The notes under the pieces are model-generated. The model was not told where the DNA came from. It searched no databases and was given only the letters and a program-made list of their open reading frames with translations. From Allostella vacuolata (GTDB lineage Bacteria > Pseudomonadota > Alphaproteobacteria > ATCC43930 > Allostellaceae): a stretch of DNA of 64,000 nucleotides. A program made the position numbers and the translations under genes. Below are positions 8,827 to 15,937 of this stretch, piece after piece. The stretch spans positions 1,426,501-1,490,500 of the forward strand of contig AP019702.1 of the NCBI GenBank assembly GCA_006739055.1, written 5' to 3'. Within the stretch, counting starts at the first letter, position 1, and every line of letters starts with the position of its first letter.

Positions 8827-8841
8827 GCAGCATTCGTGCCA
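8827..8841 (-). promoter_or_regulatory. Candidate sigma-54 (-24/-12) promoter for the molybdenum hydroxylase gene
   Basis: Read on the minus strand the sequence is TGGCACGAATGCTGC, against the RpoN consensus TGGCAC-N5-TTGC; the invariant GG and GC are present with exactly 10 bases between them. It begins 6 bp past the stop codon of the sigma-54 response regulator and its predicted start site lies about 130 bp before ATG 8687. Confidence 0.75.
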
Positions 8842-8846
8842 GCATG

Positions 8847-10160
8847 TCAGAGCCCCAATTCCTGCATGCGCTTCCACAGCGTGGTGCGCGAGATGCCGAG
8901 CAGGCGCGCGGCCTCGCTGCGGTTGCCGCCGGCATCGCGGAGGGCGGCCGCGATTCGCCGCCGTGCGGCCTCGTCGACCGCCGCCTGCAGGCTGCGGTCG
9001 CCGTCCTCCCCGCCCGGCGTGGCCAGCCCCTGCTCCGGGAAGAGGTCGGCCGGCCCGATTTCCGCATGGTCGGCCAGGGCGGCGGCCCGTTCCACCCGGT
9101 TGCGCAATTCCCGGACGTTGCCCGGCCAGGCATGGGCCGCGAGCCGGGCGAGCGCGGCCGGCGCCAGGTGGTGCGGGCCGCGGCCGAGCCGTTCGTCGGC
9201 GGCCCGCAGGAACCGCGCCGCCAGGTCCGCCAGGTCCTCCGGCCGCTGCCGCAGGGGCGGCACCACGATCTCCAGCACGTTGATGCGATAGTAGAAGTCC
9301 TGCCGGAACGCCCCGGACGCGACCAGCGCCGGCAGGTCGGCGTGGGTGGCGAAGACGAGGCGCCCCTCGAAGGCCAGCTCCCGGCCGCCGCCGACCGGCC
9401 GATAGGTGCGCTCCTGCACCAGGCGCAGCAGCTTCGCCTGCATCTCGGCCGGCAGTTCGGCCACCTCGTCGAGGAACAGCGTGCCGCCGGCCGCGGTCTC
9501 CGCCAGGCCGGCATGGCGGGCGGTGGCGCCGGTGAAGGCACCCTTCTCGTGGCCGAAGACGGTGCTCTCCAGCAACTCGCGGGGGATGGCGGCGCAGTTG
9601 ATGGCGGCGAACGGCCCTGGCCGGCCCGAGCGGGCATGCAGGAAGCGGGCGGCGACCTCCTTGCCGACCCCGGTCTCGCCCAGCAGCAGCACCGGCAGGT
9701 CGAGCGCGGCGGTCTTGGCCAGGAACGCCTCCACCGCCCGCATCGCCGGCGACCGGCCGAGCCCAGGCCCCGCATCCTCCTCGGTGGCAGCCCCGCTGGA
9801 GGTGGCGGCCCGCACCGCGGCGACCAGGGCGTCGACGTCGACCGGCTTGATCAGGTAGTCGCGGGCGCCGGCCTTGACCAGCCGCACGGCCTGGGCGACC
9901 TCGCCGAAGGCGGTCACGAAGAAGGTCGGCGCGGCGGCCGCCGAATCGAGAAGTCGGCGGAAGACGGTCTCGCCGCTCATGTCGGGCAGGCGGATGTCGC
10001 TGATGATGGCGTCGGGCGGCCGGGCCGCGGCGGCGGCGATCGCCGTTGCCGCGGTCGCGGCCAGCACCGGGTCGAATCCTTCCAGCCGCAGCCGCTGCAT
10101 CAGCGCCGGGCCGAGGATCGGGTCGTCCTCGATCAGCAGGATGCGAGGCGGTGGGGTCAT
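8847..10160 (-). CDS. Sigma-54-dependent response regulator (NtrC/DctD class)
   Basis: A 437-aa transcription activator with three domains. Receiver (1-120): acidic pair in LLIEDDP, phospho-acceptor aspartate in SDIRLPDMSG near residue 53, and lysine in LIKPVD. AAA+ sigma-54 interaction domain (about 140-370): Walker A GETGVGKE, the GAFTGA loop that contacts sigma-54, Walker B GGTLFLDEVAEL, and arginine-finger region FRQDFYYRINV. C-terminal Fis-type HTH: NRSEAARLLGISRTTLWKRMQ. ATG 10160 lies 13 bp after the stop of the histidine kinase gene, so the two form an operon. The adjacent -24/-12 promoter suggests that the downstream molybdenum hydroxylase is its target. Confidence 0.95.
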   Translation of the reverse strand: MTPPPRILLIEDDPILGPALMQRLRLEGFDPVLAATAATAIAAAAARPPDAIISDIRLPDMSGETVFRRLLDSAAAAPTFFVTAFGEVAQAVRLVKAGARDYLIKPVDVDALVAAVRAATSSGAATEEDAGPGLGRSPAMRAVEAFLAKTAALDLPVLLLGETGVGKEVAARFLHARSGRPGPFAAINCAAIPRELLESTVFGHEKGAFTGATARHAGLAETAAGGTLFLDEVAELPAEMQAKLLRLVQERTYRPVGGGRELAFEGRLVFATHADLPALVASGAFRQDFYYRINVLEIVVPPLRQRPEDLADLAARFLRAADERLGRGPHHLAPAALARLAAHAWPGNVRELRNRVERAAALADHAEIGPADLFPEQGLATPGGEDGDRSLQAAVDEAARRRIAAALRDAGGNRSEAARLLGISRTTLWKRMQELGL

Positions 10161-10173
10161 GGGGGTGGGGCGG

Positions 10174-11610
10174 TCATGCCGGGCCGCCCGGCAGGCCGGG
10201 ATCGCCGAGCGGGATGGCGATGCGCACGGCGGTGCCGCGGCCGGGCGTGCTTTCGACCGTGGCCCGCCCGTCGAGCCCGCCGAGGAGGCCGATGACGACC
10301 GCCATGCCGAGCCGGCGCGAGCCGCCGTCCTGCGGTTCCTCCCCGGCAGGCCCGCCCCCCTCCAGGCGGCGCGCGGCGGCGGGGTCGAGGCCGCTGCCGC
10401 CGTCGGCGATGGTGCAGACCAGGTCGCCGCCGGAAATCGCCGCGACCAGGGACACGGTGCCACCCGGCGCGGTCGCGGCACAGGCGTTCAGCAGCAGGTT
10501 GAGCAGGACCTGCCGGACGCCGACCGCGCCGACCGCGACCTCGCCCGCCAGCGTCACCTGCCAGTCGAGCCGAACCCCGGCCCGCGCGGCGGCGGGACGG
10601 ACGAGATGCTCGAGATCGGCGAAGTCGACCGGGCCGAGGCGACGCTCGTCCTCCGGCCGGTAGAAATTGAGGGTGCTGGAGACGATCCGGTCGATGGCCT
10701 CGATGCCGCGCTCCAGCAGGCCCAGGGATTCGGCGCGGACCTGGGCATCGTCGCCGAAGCGCTTCAGGGTCGAGACCGCGGTCGCCAGCCCGCCCAGCGG
10801 ATTGCGCACCTCGTGCGCGACGGTGGCGGCCAGCCGGCCCAGGGCCGCCGCCTGCTCGCGCTCGGCCGTCTCGCCGGCGCGGCGCTGGCGCTCGCCCAGG
10901 CTCTCGGCCATGGCGTTGTAGGCCGTCATCAGGGCGGCGGTGGGCCGGTCGGCCTGGGCCAGGACGCGGTCGGGGACGAGCGTGGGCGGCGCCACCGACG
11001 CCTGCCGCAGGCGGTCGAGCAGGATGGCGATCGGCCGGCTCATCCAGGTCAGGCCGCGATAGGCGAGGAAGCCGCAGGCAGCCGCCAGCGCCAGGTCGAG
11101 CAGGATCAGGCCGAGCGCCAGGCGGCGCCGGGCGGCCAGCATGTCGCTCATGTCCAGGGCTGCGACCAGCCGGCCGGTCCGCCCGTCGTCGACCTGGCGC
11201 GCGATCCAGGCGATGCCGGACGGCTGGTCGAACTCCAGCCTGCCCGGCACCACGGCCGCCGCCCGGTCGGCCCCGAGCGGAAGGTCCATGTGGCTGGCGA
11301 GCAGCCGCCCGTCGCTGCCGAAGGCGAACAGGGCGCGCTCGGTGATCCCCTGCCGCTCGCGGAACGCCTGGAGGAAACGCTCCTCGAGACCGGCCGGCTC
11401 GCCCGCCTCCAGGGCCGGCCGGGTCCCGGCCAGCAGCCCGTCCAGGTAGACCTGTCCCAGCCGGTGGAACTGCGAGTCCGTGGCGGACGCCTGCAGCAGG
11501 AGCGCGACCTGGGTGGTCACCACGGCGACCACGAACACCGCCAGCCCGGCCACCACGGGCAGGCGAGCTGCCGGCGGCAGCCAGGAAAGAGGGGCGAGCA
11601 GGCGATTCAT
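10174..11610 (-). CDS. Membrane sensor histidine kinase, partner of the sigma-54 response regulator
   Basis: 478 aa. Transmembrane helix 1 at about residues 18-40, an extracytoplasmic sensor region of about 130 residues, transmembrane helix 2 at about 175-197 (LALGLILLDLALAAACGFLAYRGL), then a HAMP-like stretch. The dimerisation domain has the phospho-acceptor histidine in AATVAHEVRNPLGG; the ATPase domain has an N box (LLNLLLNACAA), a DGGSGL G1 box and a GRGTAVRIAIP G3 region. The G2 region, RRLGMAVVIGLL, deviates from GLGLAI but keeps the fold spacing. The architecture resembles NtrB/DctB-type kinases that partner sigma-54 activators. The signal sensed is unknown. Confidence 0.9.
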   Translation of the reverse strand: MNRLLAPLSWLPPAARLPVVAGLAVFVVAVVTTQVALLLQASATDSQFHRLGQVYLDGLLAGTRPALEAGEPAGLEERFLQAFRERQGITERALFAFGSDGRLLASHMDLPLGADRAAAVVPGRLEFDQPSGIAWIARQVDDGRTGRLVAALDMSDMLAARRRLALGLILLDLALAAACGFLAYRGLTWMSRPIAILLDRLRQASVAPPTLVPDRVLAQADRPTAALMTAYNAMAESLGERQRRAGETAEREQAAALGRLAATVAHEVRNPLGGLATAVSTLKRFGDDAQVRAESLGLLERGIEAIDRIVSSTLNFYRPEDERRLGPVDFADLEHLVRPAAARAGVRLDWQVTLAGEVAVGAVGVRQVLLNLLLNACAATAPGGTVSLVAAISGGDLVCTIADGGSGLDPAAARRLEGGGPAGEEPQDGGSRRLGMAVVIGLLGGLDGRATVESTPGRGTAVRIAIPLGDPGLPGGPA

Positions 11611-11674
11611 GGCATCGCCATGCTATCCCGGCCAGGCTGGTGGCGACACCGGCGCGGAGGTGCGGCGGCGCGGG

Positions 11675-12970
11675 CTACGGCAGCAGGACCAGGGCCACGG
11701 TCTCGGCCGCGGTCTCGTGCAGGTCCGTGCGCACCGCGCCGAACCAGCCGCTGCCGCTCGACAGGGTGGCCATCACGACCGCGTCGTAGCGGCGCAGCGC
11801 GGCCGCGGCGGCGGCGGGCGAGTGGTCGGCGCCGAGCGGGTCGCCCAGCTCGACCGTCCGGCCATGGGCCTGCAGCAGGTCGACCTGGGCGCGGGCCAGC
11901 TCGGCCGCCCGCTCGGACTGCTCGCCGATCGGGATGACCGTGACCCGGGCGGTCGCCCACAAACCGCCATGGATGAGGCCGTGGGCGAGCCGCCCGCAGT
12001 CGGGCGAGGCCCCGGCCAGGATCGCCACCCGGCGCACCGTCGCGGGCCGGCGGCCGACGCGCAGCACCGGCACCAGGCGGGCGCGGGCCACCTGGGCCGC
12101 CAGCTCCTCCGCGGGCGGGGCCGCCATGCCGCTGGCGTCGATGCCGGCCGGGACGATCACCAGGTCGGCGGCGGCCACCTGCGTCGGCAGGGTGGCGAGG
12201 CCGCCCTCGTCGTGCCGCGCCTCGGCGGGGACGCCGGCGTCGCGGGCGAGGTCCTGGAACTCCGCGAAGGCGTGGGCTGCCGCCTGGCGCATCCGGGTCC
12301 GGCGCGAGGAGGCCAGCCATTGCGCCCAGTGGGTGCCGCCGATCGGGACGGCCCCGCGCGGCTGGCCGGCATCCGAATCCAGCAGCGACAGGCCGGTCAG
12401 CCGGGCGCCGGTGTCCCGGGCGAGCGCGATGGCGACGGCCGAGGCCTCCTGCTGCGCGCCGGCGCCGGCCAGCCAGCAGACGAGGCGACGCAGGGCGGTG
12501 GTCTGGTGCTGGGCGCCCGCGCGCGCGGGATCGCGGATCGGAACGGCGGTCATGGGGGCTTCCTCCGGGGCGGGAGTGGGCGGTGCGGGGCGCCGGTCCC
12601 GCGGCCGGCGGGCAGGATCGATGTCGAACAGCTTGCGGTCGAGCACGCCCGCCAGCGCGTCGCTGATCGTGGCGGGGGAGATCGGCGCGCCGGCGACGTA
12701 GGCCGCGCGCCCCAGCAGGTGGGAGGCGATCGGGGTGGTCGCGACCAGGAAGGCGACGGCGGCGAGCGCGGTCAGCCAGCCGCCCGGCGTGCCGAGCGAG
12801 AAGGCGGTGCCGATCAGGATCAGGCCGCAGCCGACCACCCCGGCCTTGGTCGCAGCATGCATGCGGGTGAAGGGGTCCGGGAAGCGCGCCACGCCGAGCG
12901 CGGCCAGAGCGATCACCACGCCGCCCGCCAGCAGGAACGCCGCCGCCAGGATGTCCAGCAGGGCCGACAT
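11675..12970 (-). CDS. mnhG: MrpG/MnhG antiporter subunit fused to universal stress protein domains
   Basis: One uninterrupted 431-codon frame. Residues 1-95 are MrpG: three hydrophobic helices with the family signature ALGVARFPDPFTRMHAATKAGVVG. A proline-rich linker (about 110-138) follows, then about 290 residues of Usp-like alpha/beta sequence, apparently two repeats (second starting RRVAILAGASPD). Within the frame, ATG 12553 (MTAVPIRDPARAG) is preceded by GGAGGAAG at proper spacing, so a free 292-aa Usp protein may also be made. MrpG proteins are normally 100-130 aa. Start overlaps the mnhF stop as TGATG. Fusion would tether a nucleotide-binding or stress-sensing domain to the cytoplasmic side of the Na+/H+ antiporter complex; that role is inference. 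Confidence 0.85.
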   Translation of the reverse strand: MSALLDILAAAFLLAGGVVIALAALGVARFPDPFTRMHAATKAGVVGCGLILIGTAFSLGTPGGWLTALAAVAFLVATTPIASHLLGRAAYVAGAPISPATISDALAGVLDRKLFDIDPARRPRDRRPAPPTPAPEEAPMTAVPIRDPARAGAQHQTTALRRLVCWLAGAGAQQEASAVAIALARDTGARLTGLSLLDSDAGQPRGAVPIGGTHWAQWLASSRRTRMRQAAAHAFAEFQDLARDAGVPAEARHDEGGLATLPTQVAAADLVIVPAGIDASGMAAPPAEELAAQVARARLVPVLRVGRRPATVRRVAILAGASPDCGRLAHGLIHGGLWATARVTVIPIGEQSERAAELARAQVDLLQAHGRTVELGDPLGADHSPAAAAAALRRYDAVVMATLSSGSGWFGAVRTDLHETAAETVALVLLP

Positions 12971-13272
12971 CAGTCCACCTCCGGCCGGCGCTCGGCCGCG
13001 CCCTCGAGAAGGCCCGCGAAGGCGACCGCCCCCAGGAACCCGAACAGGGCGATGGCGAAGGCGATGTCGAGGAAGGCCGCGTGGATGGCCAGGACGGCGG
13101 TCAGCGCGGCGATGGCGATGGCGAGCAGCCCCAGCATGTCGGTGGCGATCACCCGGTCGGCCGCCGACGGGCCGGTCAGCAGCCGCCAGGCGACCCCGAC
13201 CAGGCCCAGGCCGACCAGGGCCATGGCCGCCCGGGCGGCCAGTTCGACGAGGGTCATGTCGAAGATGGTCAT
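12970..13272 (-). CDS. mnhF: Multisubunit Na+/H+ antiporter subunit F
   Basis: A 100-aa membrane protein with three hydrophobic segments and the MrpF hallmark GPSAADRVIATDMLGLLAIA in its middle. It is a small subunit of the Mrp complex that exchanges cytoplasmic Na+ (or K+) for H+. ATG 13272 is preceded by GGAGG and overlaps the mnhE stop codon as ATGA; the stop overlaps the start of mnhG, so the genes are translationally coupled. Confidence 0.93.
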   Translation of the reverse strand: MTIFDMTLVELAARAAMALVGLGLVGVAWRLLTGPSAADRVIATDMLGLLAIAIAALTAVLAIHAAFLDIAFAIALFGFLGAVAFAGLLEGAAERRPEVD

Positions 13273-13598
13273 GGCAGCACCTCCTGCACGCGCCTCTCCA
13301 GCGCCTGCTTCATGTCGGCCACCGCCGCGGCCGGGTCCGTCACGTCCAGGCAGTGGACATAGAGGGTCCGGCAGTCCGCCGAGACGTCGAGGCTGGTGGT
13401 GCCCGGGGTCAGGGTGACCATGTCGGCGAAGAGCGTGATGCCGGCCGGCGAGCGCACGTCGAGCGGCACCGCCAGGATGGCCGGCCGCAGCCGGCCGGGC
13501 GGGGCCAGGGCGGCGCGCACGGTGGCCAGCGTCGCCTTGCCCAGCTCGACCACGAAGGCGGCGGTGACGGTGGCCCATCCAAGTGCCAGGCGGCTCAT
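13269..13598 (-). CDS. mnhE: Multisubunit Na+/H+ antiporter subunit E, short form
   Basis: 109 aa. It retains the core of MrpE: VVELGKATLATVRAAL, then AILAVPLDVRSPAGITLFADMVTLTPGT and the C-terminal LYVHCLDVTDP with a terminal acidic/basic helix. Typical MrpE proteins are about 150-170 aa with two or three N-terminal helices; here only one remains before the conserved soluble core, so the N-terminal third is missing. The start (ATG 13598) overlaps the mnhD stop as ATGA, which fixes it. Short MrpE forms may be normal in this lineage. Confidence 0.9.
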   Translation of the reverse strand: MSRLALGWATVTAAFVVELGKATLATVRAALAPPGRLRPAILAVPLDVRSPAGITLFADMVTLTPGTTSLDVSADCRTLYVHCLDVTDPAAAVADMKQALERRVQEVLP

Positions 13599-15121
13599 CG
13601 TGCGCCCTCCTGCAGGGCGGCGGTCGCCCGTTCGCCGAGCACGGCCGCGATATAGCCCTGGCGGTCGAGCAGCCCGTCGGCGGCGGCCAGCGACAGGCCC
13701 ATGAAGGGCTCGGTCCACAGGCCGATCGCGAGCGTGGTCCCGGCCAGCAGGACGATCGGCGCGAAGGTCGCGAAGCGGGCCGCTCGCGACCAGGTCTCCG
13801 CGGGCGGGGGCTCGGGTGCCGCCTTCCAGAACGCCTCGTTCCAGATCTTGATCATCGAGAAGAGGGTGAGCAGGCCGACCGCGAGCGCGACCGCCGCCAG
13901 CAGCCAGGCCTCCGCCTCCAGGCTGGCGCGGATCACCGCGAGCTTGCCCCAGAAGCCGGACAGGGGCGGGATGCCGGCCAGCGACAGGGCGGGAATGAGG
14001 AACAGCAGGCCGAGCACCGGCCGGGTCACCCACAGGCCGCCCAGGCGGGCCAGCGCGAACGAGCCGCCGGCCTGCCGGATCGCGCCCGCGATCAGGAACA
14101 GGTTGGCCTTCACGACGATGTGGTGGATGACGTAGAGGACGCTGCCGGCGATCGCGAGCGGCGTCATCAGGGCGACCCCGACCAGCATGTAGCCGATCTG
14201 GCTGATGATGTGGAACGACAGGATGCGGCGCACGTCGTAGTGGGCGGCCGCACCCAGCACCCCCGTGACCATCGTCGCCATGGCGACGACGCCGACGATC
14301 GGGCCGAAGAACGCGGTGTCGTGGGCGAACACCAGGGTGAAGACGCGGATGATGGCGTAGACGCCGACCTTGGTCAGGAGAGCGGCGAAGATGGCCGCGA
14401 CCGGCATCGAGGCGGTGTGGTAGGCGGCCGGCAGCCAGTTGAAGAGCGGGAACACCGCCGCCTTGGCGCCGAAGGCGATCAGCAGCAGGACGGCGACCGC
14501 GGCCAGCGCCCCCTGGTTCTCCACGGCCGGGGCCAGGCGGGCCAGGTCGGCCATGTTGAGGGTGCCGGTCAGCCCCAGCAGCAGGCCCACCGCCAGCAGG
14601 AAGAAGGTGGTGCCGACCAGGTTGAGGGCGACGTAGCGCAGCCCGCCGTCGAGCTGCTCGCGGGTGCGGTCGAGCACCAGCAGCCCGAACGAGGCGATCA
14701 GCATCACCTCGAACCAGACATAGAGGTTGAAGAGGTCGCCGGTGGCAAAGGCACCCGTCACGCCGAGCAGCAGGCCCTGGAAGAGCGGGTGGAAGCCGGC
14801 GCGGTCGCGCTCGGTGGCGCCCTGGCCGGCGGAGTAGACCGCGACTGCGACCGCCATCAGCCCGGTGATGACCAGCATGATGGCCGAGAAGACGTCGACC
14901 ACCAGCACGATCCCGAACGGCGCCGGCCACGCGCCCATCCGGCCGACCAGGGTGCCGGCGGCCAGCGTGTGCGACAGGAGCGCCGCCGAGCAGCCCAGCA
15001 GCAGCACGGCCGCGGCAAGGCTGACCGGCCGCTGCAGGCCGGGGCGGCGCCACAGCAGGGCGGTGACGGCCGAGGCGGCGAGCGGGACCAGCAGCGGGGA
15101 GGCGAGCAGCACCTGGTCCAT
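13595..15121 (-). CDS. mnhD: Multisubunit Na+/H+ antiporter subunit D (NuoN/NuoM-like)
   Basis: 508 aa, polytopic (about 14 helices), of the proton-pumping NADH dehydrogenase ND2/4/5 superfamily. Visible: GAFATGDLFNLYVWFEVMLIASFGLL, with the conserved membrane glutamate, the lysine-bearing AFGAKAAVFPLFNWLP, and a HIISQIGYML helix. MrpD, with MrpA, forms the ion-translocating modules. It overlaps mnhC by 1 nt and mnhE by 4 nt. Confidence 0.95.
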   Translation of the reverse strand: MDQVLLASPLLVPLAASAVTALLWRRPGLQRPVSLAAAVLLLGCSAALLSHTLAAGTLVGRMGAWPAPFGIVLVVDVFSAIMLVITGLMAVAVAVYSAGQGATERDRAGFHPLFQGLLLGVTGAFATGDLFNLYVWFEVMLIASFGLLVLDRTREQLDGGLRYVALNLVGTTFFLLAVGLLLGLTGTLNMADLARLAPAVENQGALAAVAVLLLIAFGAKAAVFPLFNWLPAAYHTASMPVAAIFAALLTKVGVYAIIRVFTLVFAHDTAFFGPIVGVVAMATMVTGVLGAAAHYDVRRILSFHIISQIGYMLVGVALMTPLAIAGSVLYVIHHIVVKANLFLIAGAIRQAGGSFALARLGGLWVTRPVLGLLFLIPALSLAGIPPLSGFWGKLAVIRASLEAEAWLLAAVALAVGLLTLFSMIKIWNEAFWKAAPEPPPAETWSRAARFATFAPIVLLAGTTLAIGLWTEPFMGLSLAAADGLLDRQGYIAAVLGERATAALQEGAR

Positions 15122-15519
15122 CAGGCGGCCTTCCGGTGCGGGGCGGGCAGGGCGGTCGAGGGCGCCGTGGCCGCCACCGGTTCGGCCTCGCCCATGTCCT
15201 CGGCACTGGTCGTGCCCAGGGCCTCGTGGCCCTTCAGCACCAGGACCAGGGCGAACGCGGTCAGCCCGAAGCCGATGACGATCGCGGTCAGGATCAGCGC
15301 CTGGGGCAGGGGATTGGCGGCGGCCTCCAGCGCGGCCGCACCGGGATCGACCAGCGGCGGGCGGATCGGGCCGATCCGCCCGGCCAGCAGGATCGCCAGG
15401 TTGACCGAGGTGCCGAACAGGATGAAGCCGATCAGCATCCGCAGCAGGTCGCGCGACAGGAACAGGTAGACGGACGCGGTGACGACGGCGCCGATGGCGA
15501 TGGCAAGGAGCGTTTCCAT
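15121..15519 (-). CDS. mnhC: Multisubunit Na+/H+ antiporter subunit C (NuoK-like)
   Basis: 132 aa, three helices, NuoK-like: LLRMLIGFILFGTSVNLAIL with the family asparagine, and DPLPQALILTAIVIGFG-like sequence (here NPLPQALILTAIVIGFG). The last 35 residues are a polar alanine/proline-rich tail. The stop overlaps the mnhD start as TGATG; it starts 10 bp after mnhB. Confidence 0.95.
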   Translation of the reverse strand: METLLAIAIGAVVTASVYLFLSRDLLRMLIGFILFGTSVNLAILLAGRIGPIRPPLVDPGAAALEAAANPLPQALILTAIVIGFGLTAFALVLVLKGHEALGTTSAEDMGEAEPVAATAPSTALPAPHRKAA

Positions 15520-15529
15520 GGATGCGCCG

Positions 15530-15937
15530 TCACTTCCGCAGGAGGGGCAGGAACATCGCCGTCACCGTGCCGACCACGGCCAGGTAGACGCCGAGGTCGA
15601 AGACGATCGTGGTGCCGAGCGCCAGGCCGCCGCCCGGGAACCACCAGCGATGGGTGAGGTAGGGGGTGTCCGGCGTGACGAAGCCCAGCAGTCCGCTCGC
15701 CAGCGCCGCCAGCAGCCCGATGCCGCACAGCCCGACCGGCGCCATCCGCATCCGCCGCATCGCCCGGTCCCGCCCGTGGGCGATCGCGTAGAGCAGGATG
15801 CCGGCGGAAGCGATCAGGCCGCCGAGGAAGCCGCCGCCCGGGGCGTTGTGGCCGCGCAGGACGATGAAGATCGAGACCGCGAGCGCCAGCCACAGCAGCA
15901 GCGGCGCCGAGGTGCGCAGGATGAGCGAATCGTTCAT
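15530..15937 (-). CDS. mnhB: Multisubunit Na+/H+ antiporter subunit B
   Basis: 135 aa with four hydrophobic segments. The family signature [27 protein letters not shown] is easy to read, as is the C-terminal [21 protein letters not shown]. It overlaps the mnhA stop codon by 4 nt (ATGA), so it is coupled to mnhA translation. Confidence 0.95.
   Translation of the reverse strand: MNDSLILRTSAPLLLWLALAVSIFIVLRGHNAPGGGFLGGLIASAGILLYAIAHGRDRAMRRMRMAPVGLCGIGLLAALASGLLGFVTPDTPYLTHRWWFPGGGLALGTTIVFDLGVYLAVVGTVTAMFLPLLRK

Noticed and set aside
6798-10295. 1165-codon frame antisense to the molybdenum hydroxylase and response regulator genes
   Set aside because: It crosses two well-supported genes and their gap, and shows only arginine/alanine/histidine-rich shadow sequence.
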